A stretch of DNA of 64,000 bases. Source: Stutzerimonas stutzeri. Its GTDB lineage: Bacteria > Pseudomonadota > Gammaproteobacteria > Pseudomonadales > Pseudomonadaceae. The position numbers and the translations under genes are program-made. How positions within the stretch are numbered: position 1 is the first letter of the stretch; each line of letters starts with the position of its first letter. This document shows positions 39,501 through 47,501 of the stretch, piece after piece. The notes below the pieces were generated by a model. That model worked only from the letters and a program-made list of their open reading frames with translations, made no database searches and was not told the origin of the DNA. Where the stretch lies: positions 227,581 through 291,580 of the forward strand of contig NZ_CP007441.1 of NCBI RefSeq assembly GCF_000590475.1, given 5' to 3'.

Positions 39501-41321
39501 GTGATCGAGAATCTACGTAACATCGCCATCATCGCTCACGTTGACCATGGCAAAACCACCCTGGTCGACAAGCTTCTGCGTCAGTCCGGCACCCTGGAGC
39601 GCGGCGAGCTCAACGACGAGCGCGTGATGGACTCCAACGACCAGGAAAAAGAGCGCGGCATCACCATCCTGGCCAAGAACACCGCCATTCGCTGGAATGA
39701 CTACCGCATCAACATCGTTGACACCCCCGGCCACGCCGACTTCGGCGGTGAAGTCGAGCGCGTGATGTCGATGGTCGATTCCGTGCTGCTGCTGGTCGAC
39801 GCCCAGGACGGCCCGATGCCGCAAACCCGCTTCGTGACCAAGAAGGCCTTCGAAGCCGGCCTGCGTCCGATCGTGGTGATCAACAAGGTCGACCGTCCGG
39901 GCGCGCGCCCTGACTGGGTGCTGGATCAGATCTTCGACCTGTTCGACAACCTCGGCGCCACTGAAGAGCAGCTGGACTTCCAGGTCGTCTACGCCTCGGC
40001 CCTGAACGGCATCGCCGGTCTGGATCACACCGATATGGCTGAAGACATGACCCCGCTGTATCAGGCCATCGTCGACCACGTTCCGGCCCCGAACGTCGAT
40101 ATCGACGGCCCGTTCCAGATGCAAATCTCCGCACTGGACTACAACAGCTTCCTCGGCATCATCGGTGTCGGCCGCATCGCCCGTGGTCGCGTCAAGCCGA
40201 ACACCCCGGTCACTGCCATCGACATGCATGGCAAGAAGCGTAACGGCCGTATCCTCAAGCTGATGGGTCACCACGGTCTGCACCGTGTCGACGTCGACGA
40301 AGCCACCGCCGGCGACATTGTCTGCATCAGCGGTATGGACGAACTGTTCATCTCCGACACCCTCTGCGACCAGAACAACGTCGAAGCGATGAAGCCGCTG
40401 ACTGTCGACGAGCCGACCGTTTCCATGACCTTCCAGGTCAACGATTCGCCGTTCTGCGGCAAGGAAGGCAAGTTCGTCACCAGCCGTAACATCAAGGAGC
40501 GCCTGGACAAGGAGCTGCTCTATAACGTGGCCCTGCGCGTTGAAGAAGGCGATTCGGCGGACAAATTCAAAGTCTCCGGCCGCGGCGAGCTGCACCTGTC
40601 GGTACTGATCGAAACCATGCGTCGTGAAGGATTCGAAATGGCCGTAGGCCGTCCGGAAGTGATCATTCGCGAAGTTAACGGCGCCAAGCATGAGCCGTTC
40701 GAAAACGTCACCATCGACATCCCTGAAGAATCTCAGGGCAAAGTCATGGAAGAGATGGGCCTGCGTAAGGGCGACCTTAGCAACATGGTGCCGGATGGCA
40801 AGGGCCGTGTTCGCCTCGAGTACAACATCCCGGCCCGCGGCCTGATCGGTTTCCGTAACCAGTTCCTGACCCTGACCAACGGCGCAGGCATCCTGACCTC
40901 GATCTTCGACCGCTACGACGTGATGAAGTCCGGGCACATGTCCGGCCGTCAGAACGGCGTACTGGTATCGATCGATACCGGCAAAGCCCTGACCTACTCC
41001 CTGGAAACCCTGCAGGCGCGCGGCAAGCTGTTCGTCGAGCACGGCCAGGAAATCTACAACGGTCAGATCGTCGGCCTGAACAGCCGTGACAACGACATGG
41101 GCGTTAACCCCACCAAAGGCAAGAAGCTCGACAACATGCGCGCTTCGGGCAAAGACGAAACCATCGCCCTGGTCCCGCCGGTCCGCTTTACCCTGGAGCA
41201 GGCACTGGAATTCATCCAGGACGACGAGCTGTGCGAAGTGACCCCGAAGTCGATCCGTCTTCGCAAGAAGATCCTCGACGAAGGCGAGCGTAACCGCGCT
41301 GCGAAGAAAGCCAAGGCTTGA
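39501..41321 (+). CDS. typA: Translational GTPase TypA/BipA
   Basis: This 606-residue ribosome-associated GTPase is involved in stress adaptation and 50S assembly. The G1 loop AHVDHGKTTLVDKL, the switch DSNDQEKERGITILAK, the G3 DTPGHADF and the G4 NKVDRPGA are clear. EF-G-like domains and the TypA-specific C-terminal domain (VPDGKGRVRLEYNIPARGLIGFRNQF) follow. The start is GTG at 39501. A good terminator lies just after the stop. Confidence 0.96.
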   Translation: MIENLRNIAIIAHVDHGKTTLVDKLLRQSGTLERGELNDERVMDSNDQEKERGITILAKNTAIRWNDYRINIVDTPGHADFGGEVERVMSMVDSVLLLVDAQDGPMPQTRFVTKKAFEAGLRPIVVINKVDRPGARPDWVLDQIFDLFDNLGATEEQLDFQVVYASALNGIAGLDHTDMAEDMTPLYQAIVDHVPAPNVDIDGPFQMQISALDYNSFLGIIGVGRIARGRVKPNTPVTAIDMHGKKRNGRILKLMGHHGLHRVDVDEATAGDIVCISGMDELFISDTLCDQNNVEAMKPLTVDEPTVSMTFQVNDSPFCGKEGKFVTSRNIKERLDKELLYNVALRVEEGDSADKFKVSGRGELHLSVLIETMRREGFEMAVGRPEVIIREVNGAKHEPFENVTIDIPEESQGKVMEEMGLRKGDLSNMVPDGKGRVRLEYNIPARGLIGFRNQFLTLTNGAGILTSIFDRYDVMKSGHMSGRQNGVLVSIDTGKALTYSLETLQARGKLFVEHGQEIYNGQIVGLNSRDNDMGVNPTKGKKLDNMRASGKDETIALVPPVRFTLEQALEFIQDDELCEVTPKSIRLRKKILDEGERNRAAKKAKA

Positions 41322-41341
41322 TTCCCGCTTAGCTGCAACGA

Positions 41342-41365
41342 AAAGGCGCCTTAGGGCGCCTTTTT
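41342..41365 (+). terminator. Rho-independent terminator of typA
   Basis: A stem AAAGGCGCC/GGCGCCTTT with a short TTAG loop is followed by a T-run. It lies about 20 bp after the typA stop. Confidence 0.88.
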
Positions 41366-41700
41366 GCTGTGCGCAAAAAATATTCAATCGCAGCAGCTTT
41401 GCGTTAGTTCCCATTTCCAGACGTATCGCTGGGCTTCGTATCGAGCAAATAGGCCAGGGTAGGCCGCTAGCCAACAACTAAAAATCTGAACTGACCCTGA
41501 TTTTACGAACACGTCGATTGTGACTAATACCGTCAGAGAGAGAGTTCAGATGACTTTATGCTTTCTTCCCTGCGGTTCGGCCGCTTTTGCATCCAGATAC
41601 AGTTCCCCAGGCCTGGTTTGGTTACCATCGGAATTGATCGCCGACCGATCTCAGGCTATCTGAAGCTGGTTGGCGTCCTGTCGTCCTGCCCGAGAGACCC
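41366..41700. other. Intergenic region upstream of the LuxR-type regulator
   Basis: These 335 bp hold no convincing gene. The base composition is lower in GC than the neighbours. The notable content is the repeat element at 41575-41627, which ends 73 bp before the regulator start, and a purine run (CAGAGAGAGAG) near 41535. It probably contains the regulator's promoter. Confidence 0.55.
41575..41627 (+). repeat. Direct repeat, copy A (5' side of two-component locus)
   Basis: This 53-bp element begins GTTCGGCCGCTTTTGCATCC and ends TTGGTTACCA. A second copy lies at 44664-44715 in the same orientation. The first 20 bases match at 19 positions and the last dozen match with one gap. The middle is diverged. 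Confidence 0.6.
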
Positions 41701-42345
41701 ATGTCCGAGTCCAACTTGCGCATCATTGTTGCTGACGATCACCCCGTCTTTCGCGAGGGGTTGGTACGGATCGTCGCGCGCGCATTCCCCAAGGCACAGG
41801 TGGATGAGGCGGAGACCTTCGATGAAGTGTTGCTGCAGGCGCGGCGTGATGTTGCGCCGGATGTGATGATCCTCGACCTGCTGTTCCCGGGCATGGAGCC
41901 GGTGGCGTCCATCGGCGCGCTGCGTCAGGAGTTTCGGCGCACGTCGCTGGTAGTGGTGTCGATGGTCGACGACCCGCAGCTTATCGATGCGGTGATGGCG
42001 GCCGGTGCGGACGGTTTCATTGGCAAGGCCGTTTCTCCGGACGACATCGCTCAGTCACTACTGGCGATCCGTGCCGGCGAGCCTGTGGTGCGTCAAGCGC
42101 TCGCCGGGCTGCACGCACGAGAAGGCGAAGAGGCAGCACTCGATGCCCTGACGCCGCGCCAGCTCGACGTGCTGAGGCTGATCGTGGAGGGGCTTTCGAA
42201 CAAGGAAATAGGCCGTGCGTTGCAGATCTCGCCGTTCACGGTGCGCATCCACGTGTCAGCGCTACTGCGCACTTTGAATGTCAGCAGCCGCGCCGCAGCG
42301 GCTGCGAAGGGTGCACATGCGCTGCGCTGGTCACGCCGCGGCTGA
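41701..42345 (+). CDS. LuxR/NarL-type response regulator
   Basis: This 214-residue response regulator has an N-terminal receiver (acidic pair in VADDHPV, phosphoacceptor Asp59 in VMILDLLFPG). The C-terminal LuxR helix-turn-helix is LTPRQLDVLRLIVEGLSNKEIGRALQISPFTVRIHVSALLRTL. Target genes are unknown. It converges with the hybrid kinase gene, leaving a single base between the two stop codons, so the pair is likely cognate. The start at 41701 is the only good one. The repeat element 73 bp upstream could be part of its promoter. Confidence 0.9.
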   Translation: MSESNLRIIVADDHPVFREGLVRIVARAFPKAQVDEAETFDEVLLQARRDVAPDVMILDLLFPGMEPVASIGALRQEFRRTSLVVVSMVDDPQLIDAVMAAGADGFIGKAVSPDDIAQSLLAIRAGEPVVRQALAGLHAREGEEAALDALTPRQLDVLRLIVEGLSNKEIGRALQISPFTVRIHVSALLRTLNVSSRAAAAAKGAHALRWSRRG

Positions 42346-42346
42346 A

Positions 42347-43990
42347 TCATGCGGGTAAAGTGGGGCGCTTGCGCTGCAGCTTCAGGCTCGCCAGCAGCGA
42401 GCGCAGCTCGGCCGGATGCACGGGTTTGGCGAGCACTGGGACGCCGGGATCCGCGACGGCCTGTTCGACCCGAGCGACGTCGTGGCCGCTGATCACCACG
42501 GCCGGGATTTGCCAGCCGCTGAGGCGACGCAAATAGGCGATGCAGTCCGCGCCGGAGGCCTGCGCGTCGAGATCGAAGTCGGTGATGACCAGGTCGCACT
42601 CCACCGGCCCGTTGGGAATGGTCGTGGCAGAGGTTACGCGGCAGCCCCAGCGCTGCAACAGCGTGGCGGTGGCCAGTAGGACATTTTGGTCATCTTCGAT
42701 GAGCAGCACATGCAGGCCGTTGAGCGGGCTGGCGGCGATGGCGCGCGAGGCGTTGTCGGACGAGATGGGCGAAACGCGAGGCGCTGCTCGCGACAAGCCG
42801 TTGATTGAAGCGCAGGTCCCGGTGCCCAGGCGTGAACGCAGGGTCACCGTGAGGCCGAGCAGCTCGCCGATGCGGCGCACGATGGACAAGCCTAAGCCCA
42901 GACCTTCGACATCTTTGTCGCGGACCGCGCGCACCCGATAGAACTCGTCGAACACGAGGCTCAGCTGCGCCTCCGGAATGCCCTTGCCGGCATCGCGGAC
43001 TTCGAGGGTGACGGCGCCGTTGCGCAGGCGACAGCCGATCAGCACCGGTTTGCCCTGGGCATACTTGATGGCGTTGGAGACCAAATTTTGCAGCATCGTC
43101 GCCAGCAGGTTTGGATCGCTGGTTACCTGCAGGCTTGTGGCGTGAATGCGCAGCGTCACGCCCGCCCAACGTGCGGTTTCGGCGTTTTGCTGGCGGATGT
43201 CATCAAGCAGCGCCTGCAACGGCATGGGCTGGATTTGCGGCCGCACGTTGCCGTTGTCCAGCGTGTAGTGGTCGAGAATCGAGCGGAACAGCTGCGACAC
43301 GCTGTTCAGCGATCGGTCGATGTTTTCCACCATGCGCCGCTCCTCGATGCCCAGCCGGGCATCGCGCAGGCAGGCGGTGAACAGGCTGATCGAATGGATC
43401 GGCTGGCGCAGGTCGTGACTCGCCTGGGCGAGAAAGCGTGACTTGGCAACGTTGGCAGCCTGCGCCCTTTCCGACGCCTGGCGGGTGCGTTCGAGCAGTA
43501 TGTGAGCGTAGGCGGGGACCACCAGTGTGGTGATGATCATGGTCAGCAGCACGTAGGGGCTGTGCAGTAGGAAGTGCGTATTGAGTACGACCGCTGCGAT
43601 TGTCAGCAGCGCGATCAGCGTCGCCAGTGCCAAATACCGCGAGCCGTAGCGCATACCGTTGCCAACGGTCACCCAAAGCATGGCGCCGAACACGGGCAGC
43701 ATCGGTTCGCCAACCACGCTCAGCGAGTAGCCGATGCTCACATAATCGAAGACGATTGCCAGCGCGCGCCGAGACGGATATAGGCCTGGCCGACGCTGAA
43801 TCCATCCGATCCTTACTAGCGAAATCAGCATGAACGGCAGGCTGAAGGCCAGAACTTGATAGAACTGCTGCGAGCTGATCAAGGCCCAATAGCGCAGGCC
43901 GCCGACGTACAGGATGCAGAGCGCCGCCACGATCGGGCGGATTCGTGCCTGTGCCAGTTCGACATCGTGGGTGGCGCTGGCTGTCTCCAT
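42347..43990 (-). CDS. Membrane hybrid histidine kinase with C-terminal receiver
   Basis: This protein of about 547 residues has five or six N-terminal membrane helices (about residues 20-165), then a HisKA domain with the H-box ASHDLRQPIHSISLFTAC. The HATPase domain (NAIKYAQGKP; DAGKGIPEAQL; GLGLGLSIV) is followed by a C-terminal receiver (HVLLIEDDQNVLLA, acceptor Asp in LVITDFDLDA). The sensor is intramembrane, RpfC-like in layout, with no large periplasmic domain, and no Hpt domain is present. The start was placed at 43990, nine bases after a GGAG ribosome binding site; an upstream ATG and TTG are alternatives. It is convergent with the response regulator and divergent from a small secreted protein. 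Confidence 0.88.
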   Translation of the reverse strand: METASATHDVELAQARIRPIVAALCILYVGGLRYWALISSQQFYQVLAFSLPFMLISLVRIGWIQRRPGLYPSRRALAIVFDYVSIGYSLSVVGEPMLPVFGAMLWVTVGNGMRYGSRYLALATLIALLTIAAVVLNTHFLLHSPYVLLTMIITTLVVPAYAHILLERTRQASERAQAANVAKSRFLAQASHDLRQPIHSISLFTACLRDARLGIEERRMVENIDRSLNSVSQLFRSILDHYTLDNGNVRPQIQPMPLQALLDDIRQQNAETARWAGVTLRIHATSLQVTSDPNLLATMLQNLVSNAIKYAQGKPVLIGCRLRNGAVTLEVRDAGKGIPEAQLSLVFDEFYRVRAVRDKDVEGLGLGLSIVRRIGELLGLTVTLRSRLGTGTCASINGLSRAAPRVSPISSDNASRAIAASPLNGLHVLLIEDDQNVLLATATLLQRWGCRVTSATTIPNGPVECDLVITDFDLDAQASGADCIAYLRRLSGWQIPAVVISGHDVARVEQAVADPGVPVLAKPVHPAELRSLLASLKLQRKRPTLPA

Positions 43991-44184
43991 GTCCATGTTC
44001 TCCAAGAGCTTGCTTCGAGTATAGGGACGGTGGCGCTAAACAGCCGTGCGCTAGTGCACTCGTACTATTCAGGACGGCGGACGCACCCGCCTACAATTGC
44101 TCCAGCATCGGCACCCGGCCGCTGCGCCGTGCCGGCGTACCCGTTTATCAGGGAAGGCAGGACACTCAAGTTTCAGGAGCGACC

Positions 44185-44502
44185 ATGAACCGTAATTACC
44201 TCGCCTTGGTCAGCGCGTTTGTGCTGGCAACCACCTGCCTGCAGAGCTACGCCGACACGACCGTCCCTGCGCAAAGCTCAGCCGCTGCGGCCAACCAGCC
44301 ATGCACGCCGAGCACCACCGGCAGCCTGCTGTCGAGTGCCCGTAGCTTACTCAAGATCGCCGGCAGCGTGATCGATACGAAGAACAGCCTCACCGACGCC
44401 AGCTATGCCGAGCGGGCACAGAGTGCGGCCGGCGTGAGCAAGGGCGAGGGCTTGTTGAACAACGTCGAGGCGCTCGGTATTGCGGGCAAACCCTGCGGAT
44501 GA
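44185..44502 (+). CDS. Small secreted protein of unknown function
   Basis: This 105-residue protein has a clear signal peptide (MNRNYLALVSAFVLATTCLQSYA, cleavage likely before residue 24). The mature part is short, rich in Ser, Ala and Thr, with two cysteines, one near the mature N-terminus (NQPCTPS) and one at the very end (KPCG), that could form a disulfide. The central segment SSARSLLKIAGSVIDTKNSLTDASYAERAQSAAG looks helical. I recognise no family. A CAGGAG ribosome binding site supports the start. It is divergent from the hybrid kinase, so it could be a target or a signal partner of that system. Confidence 0.7.
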   Translation: MNRNYLALVSAFVLATTCLQSYADTTVPAQSSAAAANQPCTPSTTGSLLSSARSLLKIAGSVIDTKNSLTDASYAERAQSAAGVSKGEGLLNNVEALGIAGKPCG

Positions 44503-44663
44503 CGGGATTCGCGGAGCTTGCTCTATCCGCCAAATAACGCGGGGGACCACGTTGTGGATGAAGCTGAGCAATCGCAGCCGTTCAGGCGTAGAGGCCAAAA
44601 CCATCAGCGAATAGTTGGTAATTGCTTTGTTCCTGGTTTGGCGTTTCCCTTTCGAGTTCCGCC

Positions 44664-44715
44664 GTTCGGCCTCTTTTGCATCCGTGCACAGTGCGCCGGA
44701 GGTGGGTGGTTACCA
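44664..44715 (+). repeat. Direct repeat, copy B (3' side of two-component locus)
   Basis: This second copy of the element starts GTTCGGCCTCTTTTGCATCC and ends GTGGTTACCA. It lies between the 3' ends of the small secreted protein gene and a LysR gene, where no promoter is expected. It is in the same orientation as copy A, 3.1 kb away. Confidence 0.6.
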
Positions 44716-44741
44716 GGCTTTGCTTGCATGCTGTTGCGACG

Positions 44742-45635
44742 TTATGAAGCCGTTGTGCTAGGGGGTGAGCTCATCAGTGCCTGGGCCACCACCTCAGCCA
44801 GCGCATTCAACCGCTCCGCCTGCTGAGCTTTGCTGGATACGGGCGGCAACAACGCGAAGGTGACGTCGGGCAATGGCGGCAACGCCGGATCCGCCAGCGC
44901 CACCATGCTGTCGCGGATCAACGACGAAGCGTTGATGCAGGCGACGCCCAAGCCCGCCGCGACAGCTGCCTGGATACCCGCTACGTCGGACGCCACGTGG
45001 TTGACCACATAGGATTGTCGGTGTGCGTCGAGCTGCATTCGGGCGAGGCGATGCAGCGAGCAGCTCTCTGGCAGCAGGGCGAGCGGAATCGGCTCATTGG
45101 CACTTATCAACATGTTCTTCGGCGATGCCGCCCAGACCAGCGGTTCGCGACGCAGGACGCGCGCCTCGCCAATAGGCCGTTCGGCCACCCGCATCACAAT
45201 GGCCAGATCAAGCGCTTGGCGGTTGTAGGCGGCCTCGATGTCGTCGCTCTTGCCTATCTGCGTGCGCAGCCGCAGCCGAGGATATTGCTGACCAAGGCGG
45301 GCCAGGAGATGGATCAGTTCCGAGGCTCGAAAGTAGCCAGTGATGCCGAGACGTACCTCACCCTCGAGTGAAACGCCGTGCAAGTCGCGCCATGCGGCAT
45401 CGGACAACGCCAATATTTGCCGCGCATGCGCGAGCAGCCGCTCGCCGGCGGCAGTGGGTACGACGCCGGTCTTGCTCCGCTGCAGCAGCGTCTGGCCGGC
45501 GCGTTCTTCCAACTTGCGCAGTTGCTCGCTGAGCGTCGACTGCGACAGCAAGCGCACGGGCGCGGCTGCCGATAGACTGCCCGCATCTACCGCGGCGACC
45601 AGTGTCCTCAGTTGGTCAAGGTCAAATCCTTGCAT
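44742..45635 (-). CDS. LysR-type regulator, divergent from a tautomerase
   Basis: This 297-residue LysR-type regulator has its N-terminal helix-turn-helix in LDQLRTLVAAVDAGSLSAAA and LLSQSTLSEQLRKLEERAG, and an effector-binding domain from about residue 90 (GEVRLGITGYFRASELIHLL). It is divergent from a tautomerase-like gene with 105 bp between the starts, and a dyad in that gap suggests it controls this neighbour. The effector is unknown. Confidence 0.88.
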   Translation of the reverse strand: MQGFDLDQLRTLVAAVDAGSLSAAAPVRLLSQSTLSEQLRKLEERAGQTLLQRSKTGVVPTAAGERLLAHARQILALSDAAWRDLHGVSLEGEVRLGITGYFRASELIHLLARLGQQYPRLRLRTQIGKSDDIEAAYNRQALDLAIVMRVAERPIGEARVLRREPLVWAASPKNMLISANEPIPLALLPESCSLHRLARMQLDAHRQSYVVNHVASDVAGIQAAVAAGLGVACINASSLIRDSMVALADPALPPLPDVTFALLPPVSSKAQQAERLNALAEVVAQALMSSPPSTTAS

Positions 45636-45687
45636 GTCTATCTATCCGTTTCGTCGATGGCAGCCATCCTATATTCCCGCTTTTCCG

Positions 45688-45707
45688 ATTGATACAGGCC
45701 AATCAAT
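45688..45707. promoter_or_regulatory. Candidate LysR operator before the tautomerase gene
   Basis: ATTGAT at 45688 and ATCAAT ending at 45707 form a perfect 6-bp dyad separated by 8 bases and containing a T-N11-A type pattern. It lies midway between the LysR start and the tautomerase start. Confidence 0.5.
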
Positions 45708-45740
45708 ATCTCTGCGTCCACCTCTTCCAAGGAGTTCGCC

Positions 45741-46139
45741 ATGCCTCATATCGTCATCCAGCTGTCCGGCCCACGCGACACCGAACTCGGCCGCAACGCC
45801 GTCGCGACGGTCAATCGCCTGACTGCCGAGGTGCTCGGCAAAATGCCACAATTCATGGCAACGACCGTTCAATACATTCCCGATGACGACTGGTTCATCG
45901 GCGGTCAGCCTCTATCTGTGTTGGGTGGCAGCGCCTTTCATTTGGATATCAGTATCACCGACGAGACCAACACCAAGGCGGAGAAGGCGCGTTTTGTGCG
46001 TGAGCTGTATGAGGAGTTTGCGGCGCTTCGGGCTGGCCTGCATGAAACCTCCTACGTGCATCTGATCGATGCGCGCGCGGCGGCTTACGGCTATGGCGGG
46101 CGCACCCAGGAATGGCGGCATCAGCAAGCCGGGGTGTAG
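45741..46139 (+). CDS. Tautomerase (4-oxalocrotonate tautomerase superfamily)
   Basis: This 132-residue protein of the tautomerase superfamily would have proline exposed as residue 1 after methionine removal (MPHIVIQLSG), as needed for the catalytic base. The fold is longer than the 62-residue classical type and looks like a fused two-repeat form. The second half includes ITDETNTKAEKARFVRELYEEF. The substrate is unknown; related small tautomerases act on unsaturated keto acids. An AAGGAG ribosome binding site precedes the ATG. It stands alone as the likely target of the divergent LysR protein. Confidence 0.8.
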   Translation: MPHIVIQLSGPRDTELGRNAVATVNRLTAEVLGKMPQFMATTVQYIPDDDWFIGGQPLSVLGGSAFHLDISITDETNTKAEKARFVRELYEEFAALRAGLHETSYVHLIDARAAAYGYGGRTQEWRHQQAGV

Positions 46140-46313
46140 CGCGGCGGTAGGGGCTGTAAACGTAAGCCAGCCTCTATCTTGGATTACTCGATGTGCTTGA
46201 TGGCGCTCTGAAAGGGCGACCGCCACTGGTTACCCGGCCAGGCGGAGATCCGCTGTAGCGTCATAGGGACCAAGCGCATCGGTGTGCTCATGCCATCGCC
46301 GAAGAACCGCCTG

Positions 46314-47027
46314 TCACAACCCGAGCGCTTCGCGCAGCTGAGTTGCCGTCAGGGAGCGGGTTGAAATGCCGCTCGCGAAGTCGAAGTCTTTTGCCGTCTC
46401 GAGCGGGCCCACGATGACCGGATCGAAGCCGGCGTCTCGTACAAGGCGGGCGGCAACTTTGAGGGCTTGTTCATCGTCCGACGCCAAGGGAATGGCTTGC
46501 CGTTCGCCTTCGCGATGCGCTTCGCTGCGCAATTGGTAGGCGGAGATGGCATTGAAGGCTTTAACCAGTCGTACACCCGGCAGAAAGCGCTGGGAGGCCA
46601 AACCCGAGCCAAGTTCGCGGGCCTCGATGGCCATTTCACCGTCGCGGTCCGGTCGCGGATTGCCGGCGTCGAGCAGGATTTTGCCCTCCATGAGCGCGCC
46701 GTGGTCATGGCCAATTTGGGGCGTGGCTGCGTAAGGCACGGTGAGCAGAATCACTTCACCGTAGCGTGCTGCATCCGCGGGGCTGCCGGTCCGGGCGCGC
46801 TCGCCGAGTTCTTCTGCCAAGGGTTGCAGCTGCTCAGGGTGACGGGAAGAAAACATGACCTCATGGCCGGCCTCTACCCAGAGCCGTGCCAGGGCACTCC
46901 CCATGGCTCCCGTGCCGATGATGCCAATGCGCAGGGGCTGTTGATCCTGGGCAACGCTCGCCATGCTGCTCAGCAGCAAAATGATGCCCACCGCCGTGGC
47001 GATGAGACGATGTAGCTGACGGAACAT
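46314..47027 (-). CDS. NADP-binding F420-reductase-like oxidoreductase with signal peptide
   Basis: This 237-residue Rossmann protein is of the NADP oxidoreductase/F420-dependent reductase family. The dinucleotide-binding motif is LRIGIIGTGAMGSALARLW (about residues 33-50), followed by SSRHPEQLQPLAEELGE as in NADPH-specific members, and VRLVKAFNAISAYQL further on. Unusually, it starts with a hydrophobic, cleavable-looking signal (LIATAVGIILLLSSMASVAQ) with no twin-arginine motif. Exported dinucleotide-binding enzymes of this type are rare. The start at 47027 is preferred because GGAG lies 9 bp upstream; an ATG at 47033 is possible. It is not linked to a clear pathway. Confidence 0.8.
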   Translation of the reverse strand: MFRQLHRLIATAVGIILLLSSMASVAQDQQPLRIGIIGTGAMGSALARLWVEAGHEVMFSSRHPEQLQPLAEELGERARTGSPADAARYGEVILLTVPYAATPQIGHDHGALMEGKILLDAGNPRPDRDGEMAIEARELGSGLASQRFLPGVRLVKAFNAISAYQLRSEAHREGERQAIPLASDDEQALKVAARLVRDAGFDPVIVGPLETAKDFDFASGISTRSLTATQLREALGL

Positions 47028-47501
47028 GGTCATTCTCCGATGCGGATGCTCTGATGCCAATCCGGCCGGTGCAAGGCGGTCGCGGCTTTGCTGCGCAAAT
47101 GGGACGAGTGGATTGGCTGGGTAAGCTGGTCCCACGTACCGTGTTTCCGAATCCTCTATTTATAGTGCAAAGGGCACGGTGGCGCGCATGGAAAGGCATT
47201 ACAAGCTGAGCCCGGCCTGATCCGCGAGGATGTGCTGCCTGTTACGCCGCATGCGGACGAGTGCATGCGCTCGTCTCTTACTGGCGGTGAAGAGACTGAG
47301 GCGTAGAAGTCGATTACTGGAGGAGGGCATCTCCGGCACACAGTTCAGAAGCACCCGGGCGGGCGGCGAGACGGAGATACGCGATGGAGTGGTTGATCAA
47401 TAAAGCCTTTCACGCAGCGACAGTGCGCCTTGTGGCTCAACGCCACGAGCCCCAACCGTGCGGCTGGGGCTCGTGGTGGAGGCGAGCGCTTTTCGTCCGT
47501 G
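47028..47501. other. 474-bp gap between the exported oxidoreductase and the 2HCT transporter
   Basis: No convincing gene lies here. At 47443-47476 there is a 12-bp perfect inverted repeat (CCACGAGCCCCA/TGGGGCTCGTGG) that is probably the terminator region of the minus-strand transporter gene. The region also includes an AT-rich patch (CTCTATTTATAG, about 47153-47164), which may be part of the oxidoreductase promoter. The rest looks featureless. Confidence 0.6.
47443..47476 (-). terminator. Hairpin after the 2HCT transporter gene
   Basis: CCACGAGCCCCA (47443-47454) pairs exactly with TGGGGCTCGTGG (47465-47476). The hairpin lies 25 bp after the transporter stop. It lacks a clean U-tract on the minus strand, so it may be only a weak terminator. 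Confidence 0.5.

Noticed and set aside
39513..41477. Long open frame (about 650 codons) opposite typA
   Set aside because: Antisense shadow of a highly conserved GTPase gene. Such frames are common in GC-rich genes, and the translation has no recognisable fold.
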